Counted from the first letter of the stretch, positions 1-8,690 are shown. The stretch is DNA of 64,000 bases from WLMZ01 sp963732585 (GCA_963732585.1 CAVSZY010000004.1:62001-126000); one strand, 5' to 3'. Numbers and translations are program-made. The notes: generated from the sequence alone by a model not told the origin.

Positions 1-40
1 ACGGCGGGAAATGTTGCCATGAGTCGCTCCAGCCGGCCAT
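1..40 (-). CDS. N-terminus of a probable SWIM zinc-finger protein (partial, runs off the window)
   Basis: An ATG overlaps the stop codon of the SNF2 helicase (TGATG), giving 13 codons (MAGWSDSWQHFPP) before the window edge. A partner gene coupled directly downstream of this kind of SNF2 helicase is usually a SWIM zinc-finger protein, and a tryptophan/proline-rich start with FPP fits that family. This is inferred from context and very little sequence. Confidence 0.4.
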   Translation of the reverse strand, partial: MAGWSDSWQHFPP

Positions 41-2703
41 CAGGCGACATCCTCGTCGCCGTCGGTCGAACGCAGGGCGATCACGTCACGGAGCTGCTCT
101 GTGGAGAGTTCCGTGATCCACGCCTCGCCGGTACCGACGACCGCCTCGGCCAACGCCCGCTTGGCGGTGATCATCGCATCTATCCGTTCCTCGATGGTGC
201 CGGTGGAGACGAGCTTGTGGACAAGCACCGTACGTTTCTGGCCAATCCGGTACGCCCGATCTGTGGCCTGATCTTCGACGGCCGGATTCCACCAACGATC
301 GAGGTGAATGACGTGTCCGGCTGCGGTCAGGTTGAGGCCGGTGCCACCCGCCTTGATCGATAGCAGGAAGAGGTTGGGGCCCTCGACGGCCTGGAATCGC
401 TCGACCATATCGTCGCGTTTCTTGCGGGACACGCCGCCATGCAGCCACAACGGGGCCGTCCCGTATCGGGCGGTGAAGTAAGGGACAAGCAGCTCGCCCC
501 ACTCGGCGAACTGGGTGAACAACAGCGCCTTGTCGTCGGCCGCGACAATCTCATCGAGCAACTCGTCGATGCGAGCCAGCTTCCCCGAGCGGCCCGACAA
601 CGACGAACCGTCGCGGGCGAAATGGGCCGGATGGTTGCACACCTGTTTCAGCTTGCCGATGCCGGCGAGCACCAGGCCGCGACGTTCGATCCCGTCGGCG
701 GCGTCGGCTGCGTTCAACAGATCATCGACAACCGCCCGATAGAGCGTGGCCTGTTCACGGGTGAGCGGGCAGTGCTCGGTCTGTTCGATCTTGTCCGGCA
801 AGTCGTCGATGATCGACCGGTCGGTCTTCAGCCTACGAAGGACGAATGGCCCAGTGATCCGACGCAACAGCGCGGTCGCTGGCGCGTCATGCTCGCTCTC
901 GATCGGTGTCGCAAAACGTCGTTTGAACTCGGTTTGTGTGCCGAGCAACCCTGGATTGAGCACATGCATCAGCGACCACAGCTCGCCGAGACGATTCTCG
1001 ACCGGCGTTCCCGTGAGAGCAACGCGTCGCTCGGCGCGAAGTTGGCGGATCGCCTTGGTCTGGGCAGTTCCGGGGTTCTTCACCTGTTGCGCCTCGTCCA
1101 ACACCAGGCGACCCCACGGAACCGCCTGCAACAAGGCCAGGTCGCGAGCGACGAGCGAGTACGTCGTCAACACCACGTCGGCGTCGGCACGCGCCGAGAC
1201 GATCTGCTCTTCGGTGCGTAAGCGGTCCGGCCCGTGATGAATCTTGACCCGCAAGCCCGGTGCGAAGCGTTCCAGTTCACGCTGCCAATTACCGAGCACC
1301 GAGACCGGACACACGACCAAGGTCGGTTGCTCGATCGGGTCGGCGAGCAGCGTGGCGATCAATTGCGCCGTCTTACCGAGCCCCATGTCGTCGGCGAGGC
1401 AGGCACCGAGCCCAAGCCGACCGAGGAACGTCAACCAACCAGTGCCCCGCTGCTGATACGGCCGCAACGTGCCGCTGAAGCCCGGCGGGTCGACAATCGG
1501 GGCCACCGTTGCGTGCACGGCTCCATCGAGCAGTTCCCCGAGCCATCCACTGGCCGTCACCTCAGCGTCGCCGACGTCGCCCGGCAACGCTATTCCCGGC
1601 AGCCCAAGCGCGGTGCGCATCACTTCCGCGGCCGTTGCTTGACCCTTGCCGCCCACCGCGGCGATCATCGCCGCCAGTTCAGTTGGATCGAGCTCGACCC
1701 ATTCTCCGCGCACGCGCACAAGGCTCTGCTTGGTCGCCGCGGCCCGTTCCAAGTCGCGCAGTTCGTCGGCTGTCAGCGTGGTGCCACCAAGAGCGGCCTC
1801 CCAGGTGAACGACACCATCTGGTCGAACCCGAGACCCGAGCCGGCGCCCGACACGGCAGCGGACGACGTTGACCGCTTCGAGCTCGCCCGAGCGCGCAAG
1901 CGCACTCGCTGACGCTGTGACCACCACCCCGGCAGGTTGAGCCCGATGCCTGCATCTGCGAGCACAGCGAAGCGGTCGCGCACGAACACGACCACTGCAT
2001 CGGGTGCCAAATCGATGCCTGATGGCCGAGCCCCATCGAGTAGCCCCGACAACTCAGGGGCGAGTCGAACGACTCGCCCTAGCCCCTGGAGAAGCTCAGG
2101 GACCGCGCTGGCGGGAAACGGCGACCCGGTATCCAAAAGCTGCGCTGCGTCAACCATCAAGCTCGGCTCATCGCTGTCCTGGACGAGCGCGTCCACTCGC
2201 CACGCGCTGTGCTCCTCGGCCGGTTCGCTCAAGCGCAAGACGATCCGTGTGCGGGTCTGCGACGCCGCACCGGTGCGAATCCACTCGGTAACACTGTTCG
2301 CAAAGGCGCCGAGCTTGGCCTCGTCGAGCGTGCTCGGGAGATGCGGATCGAGAGCCGTGAGAGCCTGCAACCAGGCCTGCGCAACAGTTCGTCGGCCCTT
2401 CTTCCCGGCCGACAGCGCGTTGGCCTTCTCAGCCAGATTTCGCCGCATCCGCAGATCGACGGCGACGGCGAGCGCATTCGCCGCGTGCCGATGCCCATCT
2501 GCCGTCGGATCGACTACGATCGAGCGCACCAAATCGCGATCGGATGCCGCGGGCAATGGCCACCACCACGAACGACCGCGCCCGTCAGCCGTCAACGTGA
2601 GCCCCGGCACCACCTGCCCGCCATCCACAAAATACGCGGCTAGCGCCTCAACACGAGCCGAAATCAACTCCTCGGCGTCGACGCCGACCATCTCATCAAG
2701 CAC
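40..2703 (-). CDS. SNF2-family DEAD/DEAH-like helicase
   Basis: 887-residue ATP-dependent DNA translocase of the bacterial SNF2/HepA type. The N-terminal ~430 residues match the SNF2 helicase-associated region. Motif I (DDMGLGKT) lies near residue 436, the DEAQ box (LDEAQQVKN) near 534, followed by motif III LTGTPVENRLGELWS. The C-terminal helicase lobe carries SIKAGGTGLNLT and the arginine-finger segment DQATDRAYRIGQ near 813. The start is GTG at 2703, with an in-frame ATG at 2691 as an alternative. It overlaps the next gene at position 40, so the pair is probably translationally coupled. Role: chromatin/nucleoid or RNA polymerase remodelling or DNA repair; substrate unknown. Confidence 0.93.
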   Translation of the reverse strand: MLDEMVGVDAEELISARVEALAAYFVDGGQVVPGLTLTADGRGRSWWWPLPAASDRDLVRSIVVDPTADGHRHAANALAVAVDLRMRRNLAEKANALSAGKKGRRTVAQAWLQALTALDPHLPSTLDEAKLGAFANSVTEWIRTGAASQTRTRIVLRLSEPAEEHSAWRVDALVQDSDEPSLMVDAAQLLDTGSPFPASAVPELLQGLGRVVRLAPELSGLLDGARPSGIDLAPDAVVVFVRDRFAVLADAGIGLNLPGWWSQRQRVRLRARASSKRSTSSAAVSGAGSGLGFDQMVSFTWEAALGGTTLTADELRDLERAAATKQSLVRVRGEWVELDPTELAAMIAAVGGKGQATAAEVMRTALGLPGIALPGDVGDAEVTASGWLGELLDGAVHATVAPIVDPPGFSGTLRPYQQRGTGWLTFLGRLGLGACLADDMGLGKTAQLIATLLADPIEQPTLVVCPVSVLGNWQRELERFAPGLRVKIHHGPDRLRTEEQIVSARADADVVLTTYSLVARDLALLQAVPWGRLVLDEAQQVKNPGTAQTKAIRQLRAERRVALTGTPVENRLGELWSLMHVLNPGLLGTQTEFKRRFATPIESEHDAPATALLRRITGPFVLRRLKTDRSIIDDLPDKIEQTEHCPLTREQATLYRAVVDDLLNAADAADGIERRGLVLAGIGKLKQVCNHPAHFARDGSSLSGRSGKLARIDELLDEIVAADDKALLFTQFAEWGELLVPYFTARYGTAPLWLHGGVSRKKRDDMVERFQAVEGPNLFLLSIKAGGTGLNLTAAGHVIHLDRWWNPAVEDQATDRAYRIGQKRTVLVHKLVSTGTIEERIDAMITAKRALAEAVVGTGEAWITELSTEQLRDVIALRSTDGDEDVA

Positions 2704-2890
2704 AGCGCAGGCTTAACCGGGGTAGGTGCGGCCACGACAACATCGCCTCCCACGCTAGGTCACGGCGACCCACTCCGCGAACTTTGTGGAGTGTGCGCAA
2801 AGGCGATGCCCTATCCGACGACCGCACGGATCCTCGCTGGTGAGGCGATGCCACGGTGCCCCTAACCTGTCGATCAAACCTCGAGCGCCT

Positions 2891-3169
2891 TCAGTCGAAG
2901 TTGGGGTAGTCGGCGGCAATCCAATCCGACGCCCGGAGCATCAAACTGCCCGACGGCTCGAGGCCCAACTGGCGGCACGACAAACCGGTCGATACCGGTT
3001 CGACGATGCCCCATTCCTCGCACATCATGATCGCCAAGTCGTACTCTGCGTCGGCGAGCAACCCCATCCGGTTCGACGAGCTTGAACATCGAAGGTCCAA
3101 GCCGTTCGAGCAACAACGCCGAACGGCACGCCTCGACCGAGGCCGGCGGAGGCGCCAGCGCGGTATCAC
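2891..3169 (-). pseudogene. Broken streptomycin 6-kinase-like phosphotransferase
   Basis: The minus strand reads LLLERLGPSMFKLVEPDG in one frame, then continues in another frame as GLLADAEYDLAIMMCEEWG and VEPVSTGL before stopping at 2891. These are consecutive motifs of the APH(6)/hydroxyurea-kinase family, including the metal-binding segment 'D-P-D/E-G-L-x-x-x-x-Y/H-D'. The N-terminal lobe is missing, most of the middle is deleted, and at least one frameshift separates the two parts. A close relative with the same 'VSTGL' C-terminus occupies the right end of the window, suggesting an old paralogue that has decayed here. Confidence 0.7.
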
Positions 3170-3210
3170 CAGCCCGGCGGCAATGGCACGAGGCGCGACC
3201 GACTGGCGCT

Positions 3211-3280
3211 AGTTGGCGCTAGTTGGCGCTAGTTGGCGCTAGTTGGCGCTAGTTGGCGCTAGTTGGCGCTAGTTGGCGCT
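3211..3280 (+). repeat. Seven perfect tandem copies of a 10-bp unit
   Basis: The unit agttggcgct is repeated seven times without error, with degenerate part-copies on both sides (gactggcgct at 3201 and agtt at 3281). The array ends 14 bp before the ATG of the AlbA-type gene. Because the unit carries TAG, no reading frame crosses it. A 10-bp period places each copy on the same helix face, so it could be a cooperative operator or a slippage-prone promoter spacer. Confidence 0.9.
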
Positions 3281-3294
3281 AGTTTAGAAGGTCT

Positions 3295-4728
3295 ATGAAC
3301 ACGGACCGCCTCAACAACATTCTTGAACGGCTTCGTCGACTCGATGGCGAACCGAGCGATGTCGAGGTCAAGCTGGCCGCCGGAGGGTTTCCAGACTCGG
3401 CGATGGCCACGATGTGTGCCTTCGCCAATCGACCCGGCGGTGGCACGCTGCTCCTCGGAATCGATGAAGCAGCAGGATTCGCGGTGCGCGGCGTGAGTAA
3501 CCCGACCTCAATGGCCGCGACGCTGGCGAGCAAGGCCCGCGACGGGTTCGAGCCGCCAATCGCCGTAGAGGTTGAAATCGATGAGAATCTGTCGGTGGTT
3601 GTCGCCACGATCCACGAGACGCTTCCATCGCAGAAACCATGCCGCCGCCGAGGTAGCGGCGAAAGTTTCCTGCGGTTCGGCGATGGCGACTTCAGACTCT
3701 CCGAAGCAGAAATGGAAGGCTTTGTCGCCAATCGAACCCGCCCAAGGTTTGATCAAGCAGCCGTGCCGGAAGCTACCCAAGACGTCTTCGATCGCGCTCT
3801 GACAGATGAACTCTGTGCAGCGGCTCGACGAGGCAGCCTCGCGCTCTCACGCGTCGCCGATGATCGAACGCTCCTCATGAAACTGGGAGCGCTCAACACC
3901 AACGGCGTGCCCACGGTGGCCGGGGTCTTGGCATTAGCTGACTATCCACAGCAATGGTTTCCGGGGTTCGTCATCCGTGTCGGTGCCCGCGACGAGCATC
4001 CGAAACAAGGCACAAATGTCCGATTCGATGACGTGGCAACGTTCGATGGACCTATCCCCGCGATGCTTGACGCCGCCATCGATTGGGCGCGCCGTCAAGC
4101 ACGCCAGCGGGTGGTGGAGCTCGCCGACGGACATGTGCGCACCGAGCCCGACGTACCCGACATTGCGCTTCGAGAACTGATCGTCAACGCCGTTGTCCAC
4201 CGCGACCTCGCGCCATGGTCGTCTAGCCGGGCAACCGAAATCCGGGCGACACCGGACCGCTTCATTATCGTTAACCCCGGCGGCCTGTGGGGAGTGACGG
4301 TCGACCGCCTAGGAGTTGATCAGCTCACCTCCGCAAGGAACGAGGCGCTCTTGCGGATCTGCCAATATCTGCGGCTTCGCGACAACAACATGATCGAGGC
4401 GATGGCCAGCGGAATTCCTCGTGTCTTCGAGTCGTTAGCGGCGGTCGGACTCCCCCGGCCAGAGTTTGACGACCAGGGGATCAGGTTTACCGCAACAATC
4501 TGGCGCCAGCCATCATTCGAGGCCCGCGGCGTCTCGGACCGGGGCTCACTCGAGGCTCGGATACTTGCCGTCCTTCGAACAGCGGGCCCGAGTTCCACTG
4601 CCGGGCTGGCATCGGCCCTCGGTACAAGCAGATCATCGGTGCGCTCAACGATAGCCAAGCTCGCGGCCGATGGCACTGTAATGCGCGCGTTTGGGACAGA
4701 CGGCCGGTCTCGTCTCTATTCGGCCTGA
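3295..4728 (+). CDS. AlbA_2/Schlafen-type ATP-binding transcriptional regulator
   Basis: 477 residues. The N-terminal AlbA_2 (Schlafen-like) domain spans about 15-130 and includes GGGTLLLGIDE. A GHKL-type ATPase module (HATPase_c_4) lies around 285-400 with the N-box-like ELIVNAVVHRD and the segment FIIVNPGGL. A C-terminal winged helix (about 420-477) has GLASALGTSRSSVRSTIAKL. The ATG at 3295 has an AGAAGG Shine-Dalgarno 3-4 nt upstream. Proteins of this family are usually DNA-binding regulators or conflict-system components. The only local hint of a target is the 10-bp tandem array just upstream, so autoregulation is possible but unproven. Confidence 0.85.
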   Translation: MNTDRLNNILERLRRLDGEPSDVEVKLAAGGFPDSAMATMCAFANRPGGGTLLLGIDEAAGFAVRGVSNPTSMAATLASKARDGFEPPIAVEVEIDENLSVVVATIHETLPSQKPCRRRGSGESFLRFGDGDFRLSEAEMEGFVANRTRPRFDQAAVPEATQDVFDRALTDELCAAARRGSLALSRVADDRTLLMKLGALNTNGVPTVAGVLALADYPQQWFPGFVIRVGARDEHPKQGTNVRFDDVATFDGPIPAMLDAAIDWARRQARQRVVELADGHVRTEPDVPDIALRELIVNAVVHRDLAPWSSSRATEIRATPDRFIIVNPGGLWGVTVDRLGVDQLTSARNEALLRICQYLRLRDNNMIEAMASGIPRVFESLAAVGLPRPEFDDQGIRFTATIWRQPSFEARGVSDRGSLEARILAVLRTAGPSSTAGLASALGTSRSSVRSTIAKLAADGTVMRAFGTDGRSRLYSA

Positions 4729-4754
4729 ACAGCGATAAGCGGCGCAGATGAGTA

Positions 4755-4770
4755 ATATGGGTACCCATAT
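4755..4770 (+). promoter_or_regulatory. Perfect 16-bp palindrome over the vapB start, likely VapBC operator
   Basis: atatgggtacccatat is a perfect inverted repeat. Its last bases form the start of the ATG of the antitoxin at 4769. VapB antitoxins usually bind palindromes at their own promoter. An operator overlapping the start codon fits a leaderless or very short-leader transcript. Confidence 0.6.
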
Positions 4771-5014
4771 GAAGACAACCATCGATATTGCAGACAGCCT
4801 ACTCGCCGAGGCAAAACTGCTTGCAGCACAGCGGCACAGCACGCTCCGCGCTGTGGTCGAAGAGGGCCTGGAGTGGGTGCTGCAGACGTCGACCAACGGC
4901 AGAGAAGCGTTCCATCTGAGCGATGCGTCGGTCGACGGCCACGGCGCGTACCGATGGCAAGACTGGACCGACGACCAGCGGACCGAGGCCATGTACGGAA
5001 CCATACCGAGCTGA
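4769..5014 (+). CDS. vapB: VapB-family antitoxin
   Basis: About 81 residues starting MKTTIDIADSLLAEAKLLAAQRHSTLRAVVEEGL, the ribbon-helix-helix signature of VapB/DUF2191-type antitoxins, with a C-terminal tail that would thread into the toxin. In-frame ATGs at 4748 and 4757 also exist, but the family start and the palindrome both favour 4769. The stop overlaps the vapC ATG by one base. It should neutralise the PIN RNase next door and repress the operon with it. Confidence 0.82.
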   Translation: MKTTIDIADSLLAEAKLLAAQRHSTLRAVVEEGLEWVLQTSTNGREAFHLSDASVDGHGAYRWQDWTDDQRTEAMYGTIPS

Positions 5015-5448
5015 TGATCGCCGTCGATACCAACATCTTGGTCTACGCCCATCGCGCCGATTCGCCGTTTCATGGCGCGGCGAGTGCAGCGGTCAAATCG
5101 CTCGCCGAGGGAAGCCGAACGTGGGCGATTGCCTGGCCATGTGCTCATGAATTCCTCTCGGTGGTCACTCATCCGAAGATCTACGACCCACCTTCCACTA
5201 CGCCGCAGGCGCTTGCCCAGCTTCGCGCTTGGGCGGAATCGCCGACGCTGAAACTTCTCGGTGAGAGCATCGATCACGTCAACCGTTTGGCAACGTTGAT
5301 CGAAGACGGCCGGGTAGTTGGACCGAAAGTGCACGATGCCCGCATCGCCGCGATCTGCCTCGGGCACGGCGTCGATCATCTCCTGACGATCGATCGAGAC
5401 TTCAGCAGATTTCCGTCGTTGGCAACCAAAGGTCTGCTCGACAGATAG
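5014..5448 (+). CDS. vapC: VapC-family PIN-domain ribonuclease toxin
   Basis: 144 residues. PIN-domain acidic residues are visible: D5 in MIAVDTNILVYA, E in AHEFLSV, D in VHDARIAAIC and D in LLTIDRDFSRFP. It is expected to be a Mg-dependent endoribonuclease inhibited by the upstream VapB. Start ATG overlaps the vapB stop (TGATG), the usual coupled arrangement. The four acidic positions and full length suggest an intact toxin, in contrast to the two broken PIN genes near 7.4 and 8.2 kb. Confidence 0.88.
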   Translation: MIAVDTNILVYAHRADSPFHGAASAAVKSLAEGSRTWAIAWPCAHEFLSVVTHPKIYDPPSTTPQALAQLRAWAESPTLKLLGESIDHVNRLATLIEDGRVVGPKVHDARIAAICLGHGVDHLLTIDRDFSRFPSLATKGLLDR

Positions 5449-5494
5449 TCGGTGGGCGGAGATCTGGCTCATCCGCGGTGCCAGAATTGGGAAC

Positions 5495-6799
5495 ATGACA
5501 CGAGCTTCAGCCAGCCCGACGACAACGCGATCATGGATTCCCAAAGAATCCCAGCGGCGGGAGGCGGCAATTCTCGACGAAGCGGTCGGCCGACCAACGT
5601 CGAACGTCGCGGCGATGCTCGACGGCCTGATCGAACGCAACCGCACCATCCACGACGTCGAGTGCATCAACCTCAACCCGGCGACCAATGTGATGAGCGC
5701 TCGGGCCGAGGCGGCGTTGGCCTCCGGGCTCGGCACACGACCGTCGCTCGGCTACGCCGGAGCGAAATACGAGATGGGATTGGAGGCCATCGAGGAGATC
5801 GAGGTTGTCGCCGCCCACCTGGCGCGCACCGTCTTCGACGCCAAGTTCGCCGAGTTGCGCGTGCCGTCCGGGTCGATCGCCAACCTCTATGCCTTCATGG
5901 CCACCTGCGAACCGGGCGACACGATCATCGTTCCCCCGCCGACCGTTGGCGGCCACATCACCCACCGCGGCCCAGGCGCTGCCGGGCTCTACCGGCTCGA
6001 TATCCACGAAGCACCCGTCGACGCAGCCAACTACACCGTCGACGTCGACGGCCTCGCCGCACAGGCTCGGGCGCTGCGACCGAAGCTGATCACCATCGGC
6101 TGCAGCCTCAACCTTGTCCCGCATCCTGTGGCGCAGATTCGCGAGATCGCCGACGAGGTTGGTGCCGCCGTGTTGTTCGACGCGGCGCACGCCTGCGGCC
6201 TATTTGCTGGCAAGGCCTGGCCCAACCCGCTCGACGAGGGCGCCGATCTGATGACGATGAGCACCTACAAGAGCCTCGGCGGGCCAGCGGGCGGCCTGAT
6301 CGTGACCAATCGCGCCGACATCGCCGAACGGCTCGACGCCATCGCCTATCCGGGGATGACCGCCAACTTCGACGTTTCCAAGACTGCGGCGTTGGCCTAC
6401 AGCCTGCTCGACTGGATCGACGACGGAGAGCGTTACATGTCGGCGATGATCGCCAACGCGATCGCTCTCGCCCAGGGGCTTGACCGCCTTGGGATACCGC
6501 TGCAACGTGCCGGCGGTGTGTTCACTCGCTCGCATCAGTTCGCGGTCGACGCCGATCAATGGGCTGGCGGGCACGAAGCATCGCTGCGCTTACGTCAGGC
6601 CAACATTCTCGCCTGCGCGATCGGGTTGCCGAACAAGACGGAATGGTCTGGGCTGCGACTCGGCACCCCAGAGATCACCAGGCTTGGGGCCACACCGAGC
6701 GATATGGTCGAGCTCGCCGGCTTGATTCATGAGGCCCTGACCACTGAACCATCAGCTGTGGCCGGGCGCGTCACCGCAATGCGACAACGCCTCGGGTAA
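5495..6799 (+). CDS. PLP-dependent enzyme of the serine hydroxymethyltransferase / fold-type I family
   Basis: 434 residues with the SHMT-like architecture: CINLNPATNVMSARAEAAL and GYAGAKYEMG near the N-terminus, PLP-phosphate region VPSGSIANLYAF, FDAAHACGLFAG and the Schiff-base lysine in MSTYKSLGGPAGG. Classical GlyA motifs are diverged, so the substrate could be serine/glycine, a threonine-aldolase-like amino acid or another beta-hydroxy amino acid. It stands alone. The last codons are included in the direct repeat that begins at 6789, which shows that the duplication at 9112 was copied from this locus. Confidence 0.8.
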   Translation: MTRASASPTTTRSWIPKESQRREAAILDEAVGRPTSNVAAMLDGLIERNRTIHDVECINLNPATNVMSARAEAALASGLGTRPSLGYAGAKYEMGLEAIEEIEVVAAHLARTVFDAKFAELRVPSGSIANLYAFMATCEPGDTIIVPPPTVGGHITHRGPGAAGLYRLDIHEAPVDAANYTVDVDGLAAQARALRPKLITIGCSLNLVPHPVAQIREIADEVGAAVLFDAAHACGLFAGKAWPNPLDEGADLMTMSTYKSLGGPAGGLIVTNRADIAERLDAIAYPGMTANFDVSKTAALAYSLLDWIDDGERYMSAMIANAIALAQGLDRLGIPLQRAGGVFTRSHQFAVDADQWAGGHEASLRLRQANILACAIGLPNKTEWSGLRLGTPEITRLGATPSDMVELAGLIHEALTTEPSAVAGRVTAMRQRLG

Positions 6800-7384
6800 G
6801 TCCGGCGAGGATAACCACACCGACCACAACCTCGCCATCAGGTCACCGTCCGCCGATTCAAACTTCTCCGTTGACGTCCACACCCCCCGGTGTATTATTT
6901 CTCTATGAGCGGAATCTTTAAGGCGACGCTTGGCGCCGCGTCACTGACAGCCGGTTGCGGGCAGGCAAGGGCCATCTCGAACTCGACCGGGATCGAACCA
7001 CGATCTGCGCAATCAACGTAAAGCCTGCTGTTTCCACGGTCGACAGAGATGGAAATGCCTTCGAACTCGCAGAGTCAATCGAGCGGCCCGGTCAGCGAAT
7101 GCTGATGGACGATCTGGTTGCTCGGACCCGCGACGGCTACATCGAACGCAATGGAAAGACGTTTGGACCGCCAACGGATGAAGCACTGAATGCGACAGAT
7201 TCCGAGGCACGCTTGAAGCTCTTTCCGGATTTTGTACCGGAGGTCGCAGTCATCGATCTCAAGGGCACATTCAGCGTGCTCGGCTTCGTGCCGAAAGAGA
7301 TGCTGATCGGATATTCGCCGATCGCTACTGACGGCTATCCGGTTTACGGTTCTGACGGGGTCACGGTCGTTGGCCGGATGAAGT
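6789..7384 (+). repeat. Direct repeat, copy 1 (~596 bp)
   Basis: Nearly identical to 9112-9728. It covers the last codons of the SHMT-like gene, the promoter region (…ggtgtattatttctctATG) and most of the lipoprotein gene. Differences are a 25-nt deletion in this copy, 4 extra nt in the leader and a few substitutions. The right edge is abrupt, at 'gatgaagt'. Confidence 0.9.
6905..7384 (+). pseudogene. Truncated, frameshifted copy of the lipoprotein gene at 9224
   Basis: Begins MSGIFKATLGAASLTAGCGQARA like the intact copy. A 25-nt deletion after 7016 shifts the frame and brings a stop after 38 codons. The remaining sequence is preserved in the shifted frame up to 7384, where it is cut off before the last ~27 codons. 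The high identity to the intact copy suggests a recent duplication. The lipobox LTAGC remains. Confidence 0.85.
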
Positions 7385-7386
7385 TT

Positions 7387-7559
7387 CCCCATCCGGCGCG
7401 TAACGCCCCGTAGCGCACCTCCGCGACTACTTGGGTTGAGATCACGAGACGCCGACCGGTGAGGTGGCGTCGGTATCGAGCTTCGAGCGGCGACCCAATT
7501 CGTAACGTTGCCGTGAGCACGCCGGTGTCGACGCAAACGGTGTTCTCTCGGGAACTCAT
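7387..7559 (-). pseudogene. VapC-type PIN toxin fragment, truncated by the duplication edge
   Basis: Reads MSSRENTVCVDTGVLTATLR… ending RYGALRAGWG, the N-terminal ~55 residues of a PIN-domain toxin (first Asp in VDTGVL; Glu in VAEVRYGA). Homology stops exactly where the duplicated lipoprotein copy ends, so the C-terminal half with the remaining catalytic acids is lost. The ATG overlaps the stop of the upstream antitoxin. Confidence 0.72.
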
Positions 7560-7735
7560 TCGCTGAGGGCTGCGACGAACTGATCCCATTCAACGTCTGT
7601 GAGATCCTTGATCGCGAACGCATCAGGTCCGTCGTAGGGCTTGACGGTTGTGAGCGCCAGATCGATGTCCGTGTCGAGCCAAAACTCAGACGCCGTGATG
7701 TGGATATCGTCAGGTTGACGTACGGGCTTGTTCAC
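7556..7735 (-). CDS. Small antitoxin of the truncated PIN module
   Basis: 59 codons from GTG at 7735, sequence containing DDIHITASEFWLDTDIDLAL and ending DQFVAALSE. The stop overlaps the start of the PIN fragment (AATGA), the standard antitoxin-toxin coupling. It is acidic, as expected for an antitoxin. Its toxin is broken, so this is probably an orphan antitoxin. The start and family are inferred from context rather than from a recognised domain. Confidence 0.5.
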   Translation of the reverse strand: MNKPVRQPDDIHITASEFWLDTDIDLALTTVKPYDGPDAFAIKDLTDVEWDQFVAALSE

Positions 7736-7815
7736 AAAAAAGATCGTATACCCGCAGTCAACCTGTGCACCCGCGGGATTGCGCCGCCAACAATTTTGTC
7801 AGGGATTGCGGCTGA

Positions 7816-8035
7816 GTGCTGGTCAACCGGCCTAAGTATCCCCCCTTTGGATGGACACTTCGTATAGGAGGAAGTCCATGTCTAACAAGAAGCGTGTGCC
7901 GGGTCGCCCGGGGAAGTATCCGCCCGAGTTCCAGCGTGATGCGGTTGCGATGGTTCTCGATGAAGACCGTTCGATTGCTGATGTTGCCCGTTCGATCGGG
8001 TGATCGAGGGCACCCTGGGGAACTGGGTCGGCAAA
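7816..8035 (+). mobile_element. IS3-family transposase OrfA remnant
   Basis: ATG at 7878 with RBS aggagg gives MSNKKRVPGRPGKYPPEFQR…VARSIG and then TGA at 8001. A single missing base explains the stop, because the next frame continues with IEGTLGNWV, the usual helix-turn-helix continuation of IS3 OrfA. The upstream 'ggatggacactt' resembles the inner end of such elements. OrfB and the right end are missing, and the sequence switches to a PIN-domain gene after 'GNWVGKEN'. Confidence 0.72.
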
Positions 8036-8372
8036 GAGAACGCAAGGCCCGCCAGGGTGGCACCGGCCTGGTGATCGCTGAGGCCGGCTACCTGCTGAAC
8101 CGCAACCTTGGGCCCGCCGCCGAGATCGCGCTCGTCGAGATGATCACCGACGGCGCTGTCACCGTCGAGGCGTTGACTGAAGCCGATTGGCAGCGTGGCG
8201 GTGAGTGGTCGAGCGATACCAGGATTTACCGCTCGGCGTCACTGACGCGAGCGTGATCGCTGTCGCAGAACGCCACCAAACGACCCGGATTGCCACGCTG
8301 GATCAGCGGCACTTCCGCTCCGTCCGCCCGGCACACGACCTTCGCACCGACAGGCAGCGTGCGGGCGCGAGA
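8035..8372 (+). pseudogene. Second PIN-domain toxin remnant, frameshifted
   Basis: Reads GGTGLVIAEAGYLLNRNLGPAAEIALVEMITDGAVTVEALTEADWQR and, after a frameshift near 8200, YQDLPLGVTDASVIAVAERH…RIATLDQRHF…VRPAH. The second part carries the PIN residues of GVTDASV and ATLDQRHF. The N-terminal strand with the first aspartate is replaced by the IS3 remnant. Non-functional as it stands. Confidence 0.68.
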
Positions 8373-8690
8373 CTGTTGTGAAGGACGGATCGGTGTTCGA
8401 CCAGTTCACAGGTCAGGCCGGTATGCCCATTGGTATCTGGATGGCCTTGCGGAGGAGATCGACTTTGGATTCTGACGTCTCACCTGACCGAGCGTTTCTA
8501 CGTCTGCCGCAGACGCATCAATCAGCATCACTTGAAGACCCACGTGGCCACCTTGGCCTCAACCCCGCTCGCCATGACGACGCCGAGGTCAACAACCCGG
8601 CCGCCACTGAAGGGAGTTTCGGCGCTCGCTGCTTGGCGCGCTGAGACACGAACGTCCAGCGAGAGTCTGAGAAAGGGGCGCCGGGTCGTT
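8373..8690. other. Non-coding or decayed stretch
   Basis: No gene is supported. One plus-strand frame gives GRYAHWYLDGLAEEIDFGF before a stop at 8475, which looks protein-like but matches nothing I can name. It is flanked by a toxin remnant and a deletion hybrid, so decay is the simplest reading. Confidence 0.4.

Noticed and set aside
3211..3280. Regular repeats as a CRISPR array
   Set aside because: The 10-bp units are contiguous with no spacers, and no cas genes are near.
8001..8003. TGA in the IS3 OrfA remnant as another selenocysteine codon
   Set aside because: The downstream HTH sequence continues in a different frame, so a missing base explains it; there is no Cys context and no hairpin.
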